From: Eikenella exigua
GTDB lineage: Bacteria > Pseudomonadota > Gammaproteobacteria > Burkholderiales > Neisseriaceae
Assembly (NCBI RefSeq): GCF_008805035.1
Contig: NZ_CP038018.1
Location: 1,488,001-1,552,000 of the forward strand
Direction of reading: 5' to 3'
DNA: 64,000 nucleotides
Part shown: positions 19,691-28,593 of the stretch, in pieces
How the letters are laid out: the number at the start of each line of letters is the position of its first letter
How positions within the stretch are numbered: the first letter of the stretch is position 1
Notes under the pieces: model-generated
The model's database searches: none
Seen by the model: the letters and a program-made list of their open reading frames with translations, nothing else
Told to the model about the DNA's origin: nothing
Position numbers and translations under genes: made by a program

Positions 19691-19748
19691 AGGCTACCTG
19701 AAAACTTTAGCCTCGCAGAAACTCGCGAGCTCGTTTTCAGGTAGCCTT
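19691..19748 (+). repeat. Long DUS-bounded element, copy A (terminator position)
   Basis: AGGCTACCTGAA at 19691-19702 and TTCAGGTAGCCT at 19736-19747 flank the core TTTAGCCTCGCAGAAACTCG (start of the core). It lies between the convergent pta and outer-membrane-protein genes. The same core occurs at 59245-59298 and in part at 33184-33249. Confidence 0.65.
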
Positions 19749-19771
19749 TGCATTGCAGACAAATACAACTA

Positions 19772-20575
19772 TTAGAAACGCACACCGCCCCGGATGCCGA
19801 AGCTGTGGCGGTTGGTTTTCTGCACCTCGATATTTTCACCTTCGTGGGTAAAGTTGGTGGCTTTATCCCGCGTGTAACGGTAATAGGGGCCGAAGGTGAG
19901 GCTAGTGCTTTCGCCCAGCTGTTTGTTCACATCTACACCCAATCCGAGGCTGTAGTTGTTTTGTTTGTATTTACCGTCACTGGCATACTCAATCTGTGTA
20001 TATTGTTCTTCCACACGGCGGTGTAGGCTGACTTGGGCTTCGGTCCACGGGGTAATGCTCCAGCTGCTGCCCAGTTGCTGCTCGTATTCCACCTGGGCTT
20101 TCAGATACAGGTTGTTGGCACTGATATCGACAGCATCGTCGTCGGGATCGATTCGGTGGCTGTGCACATCTATTTTGCCGTGGCTATAGCCCAAACCACC
20201 CCCCACGCGCAGACCGCCGTTTTTGAAGCCGGAGGGAGAGAACAAATAACCGGCATACACATCTACGTTATTAGTTTTGGCACCGTTGATGATTTTTTCG
20301 CCATTGGCTTTCGCATCGGAATCGAGGTATTGATAGCCCAATTCGGCACGAATAGCGTGTTGCTGAGCTAGCGGAATATCGGCGCGGCCTTGCAGGGTAA
20401 CGCCGTTGCCGGAATATTTAAGTTGATCGATTTTGGCATTTTCGTGTGCGTAACCGGTGGTTACGGTGTAGCGGCCGTCTTTGATGGGGTGCAGCGGCAC
20501 ACCCTCATCTGCAGGGGCGGCCTGAACAGCGGCAGACAAGGCCAACACGGCCAAGGCAATTAGGGTTTTCTGCAT
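19772..20575 (-). CDS. Outer-membrane beta-barrel protein (opacity-porin-like)
   Basis: A 267-residue exported protein. The signal peptide MQKTLIALAVLALSAAVQAA has an Ala-x-Ala site. The mature part is a series of alternating strands with aromatic girdles (YTVTTGYAHENA, HAIRAELGYQYLDSD, NVDVYAGYLFSPSG, LRVGGGLGYSHGKID, YSLGLGVDVNKQ, LTFGPYYRYTRD) and ends in Phe (HSFGIRGGVRF), the BAM targeting signal. This fits a small 8- to 10-strand barrel of the opacity/OmpA-like group. Ligand or adhesion role cannot be read from sequence. The region 20576-20843 upstream holds no gene. Confidence 0.8.
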   Translation of the reverse strand: MQKTLIALAVLALSAAVQAAPADEGVPLHPIKDGRYTVTTGYAHENAKIDQLKYSGNGVTLQGRADIPLAQQHAIRAELGYQYLDSDAKANGEKIINGAKTNNVDVYAGYLFSPSGFKNGGLRVGGGLGYSHGKIDVHSHRIDPDDDAVDISANNLYLKAQVEYEQQLGSSWSITPWTEAQVSLHRRVEEQYTQIEYASDGKYKQNNYSLGLGVDVNKQLGESTSLTFGPYYRYTRDKATNFTHEGENIEVQKTNRHSFGIRGGVRF

Positions 20576-20843
20576 AATTTTCTCCGGTGTGGATGGAAAG
20601 AATGCCGTGGCGGCGGTTTACCGCATCCAACGGCGGGATACTGCTGACAAAATCAGTTTAATGCTTTGAGGAAGCAATATTCCGGCGAGCATGGTAATCC
20701 TGACCCAATTGAGTTTCAACTCTGAATAAACAAACAGTTCTCTTTCCGCTACCCATTAGGTTTGCCACCATGCAGCATAACAAGATAGGGCTTTGAAATT
20801 TAGAAAAATTAGTACATTATTCTTTTCAGGTAACCTTTATCCA

Positions 20844-21863
<1,020 letters not shown>

Positions 21864-21921
21864 GGGTTTCCTTTTTGTTTTGGATGATATTTTAGCTTCA
21901 CAAAAGCCCGCCGCATTGGTT

Positions 21922-21958
21922 TTCAGGTAGCCTTTAGGCTGGCAAAAGGCTACCTGAA
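21922..21958 (-). terminator. Inverted eikDUS pair between the sugar transferase gene and galE
   Basis: TTCAGGTAGCCT at 21922-21933 and AGGCTACCTGAA at 21947-21958, directly after the sugar transferase stop (21961). Probable terminator or attenuator inside the locus. Confidence 0.55.
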
Positions 21959-21960
21959 AC

Positions 21961-23196
21961 TTATCTTGCACCGAAGCCAGTGATGATCGTTTTCAGGGTT
22001 TTAAACAGAATCAGCACATCCAGTGCGAAGGAAAAGTGCTTGATGTAGTAGAAATCGTGCTCGATTTTCACTTGGGTTTCGTCTGTGTTGCCGGCATAGC
22101 CCTGCATTACCTGTGCCCAGCCGGAAAGGCCGGGGCGCACGATGTGGCGGTAGCCGTAGAAGGGGATGCTTTGCTCAAACTGCTGCACAAAGGCTTTCTG
22201 CTCGGGGCGCGGGCCAATGAGCGCCATGTCGCCTTTAATGATGTTCCAAAACTGCGGCAGCTCGTCCAGCCTAGTTTTGCGGATGAAGCGGCCGGTGCGG
22301 GTAACGCGTGCGTCGCCTTCCTGCGCCAGCTGCGCGCCGTGTTTTTCCGAATCGCACACCATGCTGCGGAATTTATAAATTTTAAACTCGCGCCCGCCGC
22401 GGCCTACACGGTTTTGTACAAACAGCACCGGCCCCGGGCTTTCCAGCCGGATGGCCAGCGCGGTAGCCAGCATCAGCGGCAGGGTGAGTGGCAGGCTGGC
22501 CACCACCATCAAGGCTTCCAGCGCCTGCTTAATCGCCATATAGGCCGGGCTGGGTAGCAGCGAGCCCAAATCGTTTTCATACATATGCCGGATTTTCACG
22601 CGGCCGGTAAGCGACTCCTCCACCTGGCGGATGTTGTAAACCGCAATGCCGCGCAAGGTGCAGTCGGCCAGGAAACGCTGCCAATCCGCACCCAAATCGG
22701 GCGCATGCAGATTAGTCACCACCGTATTCACGCGGCCGGTTTCAGGTAGCCTCGGCTCGGCAAGCTCATGCCAGCGGATATTCGATAGCTGCGGCAAATC
22801 ACGCATGCCTTCCACATCAATATAGTACAGATGGCGGATGTGCCGCTTTTCCAGCCAGGTTTCGGCAAACAGATACAACACCGTGAGCACAAACCCGGCG
22901 GCTAGGTAATACACCGAATACGGCAGTCGCAGCATGGCAGCAAACACCAGCGGCAACCCCAGCCCGATGGCCGCCACCGGAATCACCGACAGCTTAGAAC
23001 GCTCGCCGGGGAAACGCGTCAGGTTGCGGCTCAAAGCGTAGGAGAGCAGCAGGCCGGCCAAGAGCAGGCTGTAGCTGGAAAGATTGGTGGCCGTGGGATG
23101 AGTCCACTCGCGCGGCGGCCAAAACCACCACGCCGGCGCAATCAGAATCACCAAGGCCGCGGCGATAAAGCGCAGAATCATTTTTATCGTTTTCAT
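21961..23196 (-). CDS. Polyprenyl-phosphate sugar-1-phosphate transferase (initiating glycosyltransferase)
   Basis: Inner-membrane enzyme that starts a glycan by moving a sugar-1-phosphate onto undecaprenyl phosphate. Length 411 residues. The N-terminal part has about four membrane helices (MILRFIAAALVILIAPAWWF, LLLAGLLLSYALS, VIPVAAIGLGLPLVFAAM, VYYLAAGFVLTVLYLFAE) and then a linker domain (about 130-220). The C-terminal bacterial sugar transferase domain starts with a reentrant hydrophobic helix (ALMVVASLPLTLPLMLATAL) and shows SPGPVLFVQNRVGRGGREF, YKFRSM, TRTGRFIRKTRLDELPQ, GDMALIGPRPE and RPGLSGWAQV. This fits the WbaP/WcaJ type. The sugar moved is unknown. Confidence 0.9.
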   Translation of the reverse strand: MKTIKMILRFIAAALVILIAPAWWFWPPREWTHPTATNLSSYSLLLAGLLLSYALSRNLTRFPGERSKLSVIPVAAIGLGLPLVFAAMLRLPYSVYYLAAGFVLTVLYLFAETWLEKRHIRHLYYIDVEGMRDLPQLSNIRWHELAEPRLPETGRVNTVVTNLHAPDLGADWQRFLADCTLRGIAVYNIRQVEESLTGRVKIRHMYENDLGSLLPSPAYMAIKQALEALMVVASLPLTLPLMLATALAIRLESPGPVLFVQNRVGRGGREFKIYKFRSMVCDSEKHGAQLAQEGDARVTRTGRFIRKTRLDELPQFWNIIKGDMALIGPRPEQKAFVQQFEQSIPFYGYRHIVRPGLSGWAQVMQGYAGNTDETQVKIEHDFYYIKHFSFALDVLILFKTLKTIITGFGAR

Positions 23197-23447
23197 TATT
23201 TCCGTTATTTCTCGTTTGGCAGTTGGGTCGATACAGGCTACCTGAAATTTTAAACACCCTATAAAACCAAGCGCAGGCCATTATGAGCATATGGTTCGGG
23301 CTATGTATCTCTGCTGGCACAGCCGAACGGAGCGTGGTTTTTCGGGAAACAAGGGCGAATGGAGTAAAAATGGTAGAGGCTACCTGAAATTCAGCAAGCT
23401 GCCCAAGCTCAAATTATGCTTAATAAAAGCCCGGCTTCACAATGAAT

Positions 23448-24311
23448 CTACTTCCGCAACAACACCCGATACACCCACTGCCGCGCCCCGTTCGGCAGCA
23501 GCCGCACCGGCAATCGCAGCAGCACGTTTTTTGCCCACTGTACCGCGCTCAAAAAGCCCGCGCGGTAAAAACGGAGCTGCATGGCCAGCTCGTTTTTCGC
23601 ATACGCCCAGCCGCCGCGCCGCCGATACATCTCGTCGCCCGCGCGCGCATACACCAGCACTTCGGGCAGGTTGGCGAAACGGCAGCCGTTCAGCAGCATG
23701 CGCACCCACAAATCGTAATCCTCATATAGCGGCGCGTGCTGATAATTGCCCGCCGCGAGCACGGCCGATTTGCGGTAGCACACCGTCATGTGGTTGATGG
23801 GATTGCGGCTTTTGGCAAAGCGGGCAATTTCCTCGTGTTCGCAGGGCACGCGGCGGCTGTGCGCGGCATCGGCCAGCGTGTGTTCAAACTCGTCAATCTG
23901 GCTGCCGCACACGCCAAGCTGCGGCTGCATCGCCACAAAAGCCAGCTGCCGCGCGAAACGCTCGGGGTGGCAGATGTCGTCGGTATCCATGCGGCACACC
24001 CATTCGTGTATGCAGGCCTGCAGGCCTGCATTCAGCGCCCGCCCCAGCCCCACGTTTTGCGGCAGCCGCACAATCTTCAGCGGCAGGCTAGCTGAAAAGC
24101 TTGTTACCACGGTTTCCAAGCTTTCAGGTAGCCCACCGTCATACACCAGCACGATTTCGTTTGGCGGCAGGGTTTGTGCGGCCAAACTGGCCAAACATTG
24201 ACGCAGATATTCCGGCTGTTCACGGGCATACAGCGACATCAACACGGAAAACGGCGGCGTGCTTTCCACCAAAAGGCTACCTGAAAACCGGTTTTGCGCT
24301 GGCACCGTCAT
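23448..24311 (-). CDS. Glycosyltransferase family 2
   Basis: A GT-A fold sugar transferase of 287 residues. The core begins FSVLMSLYAREQPEYLRQCL, with ALNAGLQACIHEWVCRMDTDD containing the metal-binding DxD and then ICHPERFARQLAF, followed by the acceptor region GNYQHAPLYEDYDLWVRML. The first about 17 residues (MTVPAQNRFSGSLLVES) are not family-like and include an uptake sequence read in frame, so the true start may be later. It overlaps the upstream GT14-like gene by 4 bases, so the two are translationally coupled. The 251 bases after it (23197-23447) hold only two single uptake sequences. Confidence 0.9.
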   Translation of the reverse strand: MTVPAQNRFSGSLLVESTPPFSVLMSLYAREQPEYLRQCLASLAAQTLPPNEIVLVYDGGLPESLETVVTSFSASLPLKIVRLPQNVGLGRALNAGLQACIHEWVCRMDTDDICHPERFARQLAFVAMQPQLGVCGSQIDEFEHTLADAAHSRRVPCEHEEIARFAKSRNPINHMTVCYRKSAVLAAGNYQHAPLYEDYDLWVRMLLNGCRFANLPEVLVYARAGDEMYRRRGGWAYAKNELAMQLRFYRAGFLSAVQWAKNVLLRLPVRLLPNGARQWVYRVLLRK

Positions 24312-25132
24312 GACGCTACTCCTTCTATCTCGTCTAAAAAGTGCCGCGCAGTATCATCGTCCACTTTGCGTGCCAGCCAATTCGGGCTGTGGCGCAAGGC
24401 TTGCAGTTCGGCCAAAGCCAGCGTATCGGGGTGGTTGCTGCCCGGAGCGAAACGGATGTGGCGGTGGTTGCTGGGCCACAGCATGATGCGCGTCGTTTCA
24501 GGTAGCCTTTTTGCCAGATATTGGAAGAAATGCTCATCCGGGCAAAGCTTCTTGCGGAAAAAGGCGCAAGCTTGTTCATCAGCCGCGTTCAGCAGGGCTG
24601 CCAAGGCCGCACGGTCGGCAGAAAACCATTGGCTGCCGGCATAGGCCGTTTGCGCGGCGGGTAGGATTTTATCAGCCGCCTGAAACGCTTTGGTGAGCAA
24701 TTTGCCGGGCAGGCAGCGCTGCCAGGCGGTATCGGCGTGCGGCGTGTTGAACCGCACGCGGTAGCGCAGGCGCGGCGCGGCGCGGCATTCCAGCAGCAGG
24801 CTGCCGCTTGGCAGTGCGGCAAATTCGCGCTCAATTTGCGCAGGAGATTGCAGCAACACGCAGTTGCCGCTCACCAGGTGCACAAAGCGGATGTCTGCAT
24901 CGGCCAGCGCGGCACGCATCAGATGCAGCGTGGCTTCCACCATGCTGAAGCCCGCCCAGCGGATGTTGACGCGCTGCGGAATCAGGCTCGCATTCGGCGG
25001 CAGAGTCGGCAACGCACCGATATCCGCCTTGGCATCGTAGTGCAGCAGCAGGCGGATTTCGGGGTGGCGCTCGGCCAGCCGCAGCCAATACAGCGGCGGG
25101 CGGTGGCACAAAATTAAAAAGGCGCTGCTCAT
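24308..25132 (-). CDS. GT14 (core-2/I-branching type) beta-1,6-N-acetylglucosaminyltransferase-like protein
   Basis: A 274-residue glycosyltransferase. The N-terminus MSSAFLILCHRPPLYWLRLA, the stretch LLLHYDAKADIGAL, RVNIRWAGFSMVEATLHLMRAAL, HLVSGNCVLLQS, the GSQWFSADRAAL segment and CPDEHFFQYLAK are the pattern of the bacterial Branch family (GT14), whose eukaryotic members add branching GlcNAc. It would act at the cytoplasmic face on the growing lipid-linked glycan. It is 24 bases downstream of the GT52 gene and overlaps the following GT2 gene by 4 bases. Donor and acceptor are not known. Confidence 0.8.
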   Translation of the reverse strand: MSSAFLILCHRPPLYWLRLAERHPEIRLLLHYDAKADIGALPTLPPNASLIPQRVNIRWAGFSMVEATLHLMRAALADADIRFVHLVSGNCVLLQSPAQIEREFAALPSGSLLLECRAAPRLRYRVRFNTPHADTAWQRCLPGKLLTKAFQAADKILPAAQTAYAGSQWFSADRAALAALLNAADEQACAFFRKKLCPDEHFFQYLAKRLPETTRIMLWPSNHRHIRFAPGSNHPDTLALAELQALRHSPNWLARKVDDDTARHFLDEIEGVAS

Positions 25133-25156
25133 AACGCTAAACAGTTATCGTGAAAC

Positions 25157-26242
25157 TCACTCAATATCGATAATCGGAATGCCCAACTGCGCCATCACTT
25201 CATAAATCCGCGCCACGCCGGGCGTGTGAAAGGCGGCTTCTGCGGGGCGCACGGCATACACGGCGGTGCGCGGGAAGGCGTACACATTCAGCGCGGCAGT
25301 ACTGACGAGGTGATACACCTCAAAGCGGGTATCAGGCTCGCGGCGCAGGCTTTCCAACAGATAGTCTTCAAAAATCAGCGGGCTGGCGATGTATTCGGCG
25401 TCCGATACGCGGTAGGTTTCGCGCGGGTGCGGGAAATATTCGCCAATCTCAAAACGGCGCAGCAGGCTTTCGGCCAGCGCGGCGTTATCTGCCGTATTGG
25501 GCAGCAACGGCTGGCCGAGCAGGATGCGGCGGGTGTGCTCGGGCGTAGGGTTTGCGGCAGATACGTCGGCCGTATTTTTTTCAGGTAGCCTTTCGTTTAA
25601 GCCACACTCATCCACTGCCCCATTTTCGCTTCTCAGCACCTCTCTGCCTTCGCTTTGGCGAAGCCCACCCTGCCCGCTTTCAGGTAGCCCTTGCCCGGCT
25701 ACCGCCCACAAATCCAGCGGCACGGTGGGCGCGGCAATATTGGGCTGGCCGGGATAGAGCGTGTGGTGCCGACGCGAGAGGCGGCGCAGGTCTTCGGTTT
25801 GCAGGCGGATGCCGAGCAGGCGGTTCATCAGCTGCCGCTGGCGGTTGCTGCTGTTGCGGTAGAGCACGCTGCCGGGAATCAGGTTGCCCGTGCCGTCGTC
25901 GAAGGTTTCCAGCGCATCAAAGCGGATGCGGTTCAGCACATATTGCACGTTCGGATTATCGATGCTGGCGGCAAAGGCGGTGGCGTATTCTTTATCCAGC
26001 CCGCGCAGCAGGCGGGGCAAGCCCAGCTCGCGCCGCCATTTGCTTTGCGGAATCAGGGCATATTCGGCATGGCGGCTGCCCGCAGAGGCTACCTGAAAAT
26101 AATGCCGAAACTTGGCATTATCCGCATCTTCGTAGCACAGCATCAGCAAATCGAACGGCTCTGCGCGCTGCGCCATCAGCCGCTGCGCCATCAAGGCCTG
26201 CAGGGGCGTGAGGCAGATGATTAAATTCGCCAAATCAGCCAT
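25157..26242 (-). CDS. GT52 family nonulosonic-acid transferase (Lst-like), candidate pseudaminyltransferase
   Basis: A 361-residue homologue of the LOS alpha-2,3-sialyltransferase family of Neisseria. Hallmarks seen: N-terminal LANLIICLTPLQALMAQRLM, FDDGTGNLIPGSVLYRNSSN, RRILLGQPLL, YFPHPRETYRVSDA, SPLIFEDYLLESLRREPDTR, EVYHLVSTAALNVYAFP, and LGIPIIDIE at the end. No N-terminal membrane helix, unlike meningococcal Lst. A low-complexity insert (about residues 190-232) is encoded by a DUS-bounded repeat. As the locus makes CMP-pseudaminic acid and has no visible sialic-acid route, pseudaminic acid is the likely donor sugar (inference). Overlaps the flippase gene by 8 bases. Confidence 0.85.
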   Translation of the reverse strand: MADLANLIICLTPLQALMAQRLMAQRAEPFDLLMLCYEDADNAKFRHYFQVASAGSRHAEYALIPQSKWRRELGLPRLLRGLDKEYATAFAASIDNPNVQYVLNRIRFDALETFDDGTGNLIPGSVLYRNSSNRQRQLMNRLLGIRLQTEDLRRLSRRHHTLYPGQPNIAAPTVPLDLWAVAGQGLPESGQGGLRQSEGREVLRSENGAVDECGLNERLPEKNTADVSAANPTPEHTRRILLGQPLLPNTADNAALAESLLRRFEIGEYFPHPRETYRVSDAEYIASPLIFEDYLLESLRREPDTRFEVYHLVSTAALNVYAFPRTAVYAVRPAEAAFHTPGVARIYEVMAQLGIPIIDIE

Positions 26243-27434
26243 ACGGTTTCACCTGCCGGAACAATATCGGGAAAATCAGCGCGTTGCCCGCAATCATCGC
26301 CAGCGGCACCCATTGGATGCCCACCCGCGCGGTGAGCAGCAACACCAGCAAATAGCCGCCTGCCGAGAGCAGCGAAGTGAGCGCGATGCGCTGGTTTTGC
26401 GCGTGGTAAAACAAATAATTTACCTGCAAATAATAGGGCACGGTTAAACCGAAACCAAGCAAAAACAGGCAAATATAGTAATGCACCCCCGCATACTGCG
26501 CCCCAAGCAGCCACAAAAACAGCCGCTCCGGCATCAGCCAGGCCACCACTGCCGGCAGCGGCGCAGCCAAGAGCGAGAGCAGCGCCCAGCGGCGCACCGT
26601 GGCCGCCGTGATTTTGCCGCTGCGCAAGGCCTGGTAGTAATACGGCACGGTGGCTTTGTTCAACGCCATCAGCAACACGCCCAACACGCTGGCGGTTTGA
26701 TAACCCGCCGAATACACGCCCAGCGTGGCGGCGGAATAGCCCTGATAAATCACCACGCGGTCGAACTGCCCTTTCACATAATTGCCCGCATGGTGAATCA
26801 CCAAAGGCAGGCCGAGCGCGAAAATATAACGCAAAGCCTGCCGCACCCGCCGCCGGTTGAAACCCAGCTGCTGCCCGGCGCTGCGCCGATAGAGCAGATA
26901 GGCCGCCAGCGACACCAGCGCATTGCCGGCAAACAGCGCCAAAAAGCGCCGCTCCACCGGATAATCCGCACTCATTTCCAGCAGCCACACCGTGAGCACG
27001 GTGGTAAACAAGCTGCTGCCGAACTGAATGGCGGTATAGGACAAGGCCTGTTTGCGGCATTGGCGCAGGCTCAATTGCGTGGACAGCACTGTTTGTGCCG
27101 CCGCCGCACACACCACCGCCGCCAACGCCAGCGAATACAGCTGCCACGCCGCCAACAGGCCGATGAGCGCGGCAAAGGCGGTATACAGCGCGCCGGCATA
27201 CACCACGCTGTGTAGATTGCGCTGGCCGTATACATAGTAATACCGCGTAACCGCGCCATCCTGGCTCATGCCGAAGCCGATAAGCAGCAGCGAAAACGCC
27301 GCCTGATAATACGACAGCTCGCCAAACCCCGCCGTACCCAGCTTGCGCGTGAGGTAAGGCAGCAGCAGGAAAGGCATGGCCTTGGCCAGCATTTCGCCGA
27401 CAAGGTAGATGAGGCTGTCTTTTAGAATCTTCAT
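26235..27434 (-). CDS. Polysaccharide/oligosaccharide flippase (Wzx-type, MOP superfamily)
   Basis: Inner-membrane protein of 399 residues with about 12 hydrophobic segments, predicted to flip the lipid-linked glycan to the periplasm. The N-terminus MKILKDSLIYLVGEMLAKAM, then LLPYLTRKLGTAGFGELSYY, is the classical Wzx/PglF opening (amphipathic start, then the YLTRxLGxxxFG motif). Later: GLPLVIHHAGNYVKGQFDR and VYSAGYQTASVLGVLLMALNKA. It lies between pseI and the GT52 gene and overlaps the latter by 8 bases. No Wzy polymerase or Wza/Wzc export gene is seen, so a short oligosaccharide, as in pilin O-glycosylation, is as likely as a polymer. Confidence 0.88.
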   Translation of the reverse strand: MKILKDSLIYLVGEMLAKAMPFLLLPYLTRKLGTAGFGELSYYQAAFSLLLIGFGMSQDGAVTRYYYVYGQRNLHSVVYAGALYTAFAALIGLLAAWQLYSLALAAVVCAAAAQTVLSTQLSLRQCRKQALSYTAIQFGSSLFTTVLTVWLLEMSADYPVERRFLALFAGNALVSLAAYLLYRRSAGQQLGFNRRRVRQALRYIFALGLPLVIHHAGNYVKGQFDRVVIYQGYSAATLGVYSAGYQTASVLGVLLMALNKATVPYYYQALRSGKITAATVRRWALLSLLAAPLPAVVAWLMPERLFLWLLGAQYAGVHYYICLFLLGFGLTVPYYLQVNYLFYHAQNQRIALTSLLSAGGYLLVLLLTARVGIQWVPLAMIAGNALIFPILFRQVKPYG

Positions 27435-27444
27435 ATCGGAACTT

Positions 27445-27482
27445 TTCAGGTAGCCTCTAAACCCGCCGTGAGGCTACCTGAA
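27445..27482 (-). terminator. Inverted eikDUS pair between pseI and the flippase gene
   Basis: TTCAGGTAGCCT at 27445-27456 and AGGCTACCTGAA at 27471-27482, right after the pseI stop. It may attenuate transcription into the transferase genes. Confidence 0.55.
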
Positions 27483-27489
27483 ACTTTTT

Positions 27490-28542
27490 CTACTCTTCCA
27501 CGCAATCCCAACCGGTGGCCGTATTGGCCGCCACATCGCGGCGCAGGCGTTTGCCGATGAGCGCGTCGTAATGTTTGGGCACCAGCCCGTAGCCGGGGCG
27601 CACGCTGCGGATGCAGTCGGCGCCGATGGTGTCGCCCGCTTTCATATCTTTCACAAAATACAGCGAACGGCGGAACTGGATATTGCCCTGCTCGCTCGAT
27701 TTCAGGCCGTAATCGGCCTGCCCCAGTGCCTGCCAGGCGGTTCGGCTGCTGCGGCACAGTTCGGCCAAATCCTGCGGTTCTAAAGAAAAACTGTCGTCCG
27801 GGCCGCCGCCGTTTCTGTCTAGCGTGAAGTGTTTTTCAATCACGCACGCACCGAGCGCCACGGCGGCGATGGCGGTGGTGTTGTCCAGCGTGTGGTCGGA
27901 CAAACCCACCGGCACGCCGAAGCGCTGCACCATATCGGGCAGCGTGCGCAGGTTGTAATCGGCCGCCGGGGCGGGGTAGCCGCTCACGCAGTGCAGCAGC
28001 ACCAATTCCTTGCAGCCGCCTTCGCGCGCGGCGGCCACGGCTTCGGCGATTTCTTCGGCATCGGCCATGCCGGTGGACACGATCATCGGCTTGCCGGTTT
28101 GCGCCACATAACGGATCAGCGGCAAATCCACCGCTTCAAACGAGGCGATTTTGTAAGCCGGGGCGTTGAGGCTTTCCAGCAGATCCACCGCCGTAAAATC
28201 AAACGGCGAGCTGAAAATGGTGATGCCTTGCTCGCGGGCAAAATCAAACAGCGGCTTGTGCCATTCCCAAGGCAGATGCGCTTTTTGATACAGCTCGTGC
28301 AGCGTTTGCCCGTCCCACAGGCCGCCTTTGATTTGAAACTCGGGCGCGTTGCTGCGCAGCGTGATGGTGTCGGCGGTGTAGGTTTGGATTTTGACGGCAT
28401 CGGCACCGGCGGCCTTGGCCTGTTCTATGATGTTGAAGGCGGTTTGCAGGCTGCCGTTATGGTTGGCCGACATCTCGGCAATGATGTAGGGCGGGTGGGC
28501 AGCGCCGATGGGGCGGCAGTTGATTTGGAATGTGGGTTTCAT
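27490..28542 (-). CDS. pseI: Pseudaminic acid synthase
   Basis: NeuB-family enzyme that condenses 2,4-diacetamido-2,4,6-trideoxy-L-altrose with PEP to give pseudaminic acid. Length 350 residues from the ATG at 28542 (MKPTFQINCRPIG); an upstream in-frame start at 28593 runs through an uptake sequence. The TIM-barrel domain shows YIIAEMSANHNGSL, ADAVKIQTYTADTITL, IFSSPFDFTAVDLL, PAYKIASFEAVDLPLIRYV, HCVSGYPAPAADYNL, GLSDHTLDNTTAIAAVALGA and IEKHFTLDR; the C-terminal SAF domain starts near RRSLYFVKDMKAGD. The wording of these blocks matches PseI better than sialic-acid NeuB, and the neighbours are Pse genes. Confidence 0.92.
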   Translation of the reverse strand: MKPTFQINCRPIGAAHPPYIIAEMSANHNGSLQTAFNIIEQAKAAGADAVKIQTYTADTITLRSNAPEFQIKGGLWDGQTLHELYQKAHLPWEWHKPLFDFAREQGITIFSSPFDFTAVDLLESLNAPAYKIASFEAVDLPLIRYVAQTGKPMIVSTGMADAEEIAEAVAAAREGGCKELVLLHCVSGYPAPAADYNLRTLPDMVQRFGVPVGLSDHTLDNTTAIAAVALGACVIEKHFTLDRNGGGPDDSFSLEPQDLAELCRSSRTAWQALGQADYGLKSSEQGNIQFRRSLYFVKDMKAGDTIGADCIRSVRPGYGLVPKHYDALIGKRLRRDVAANTATGWDCVEE

Positions 28543-28593
28543 GGGTGGTTTCGGTTTCAGGTAGCCTTTATGGGGAGGCTGTCGTTTTAGCAT

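Noticed and set aside
27490..28542. Calling this gene neuB (sialic acid synthase)
   Set aside because: The block wording and the surrounding PseB, PseC, PseG-PseH and PseF genes favour pseudaminic acid synthase.
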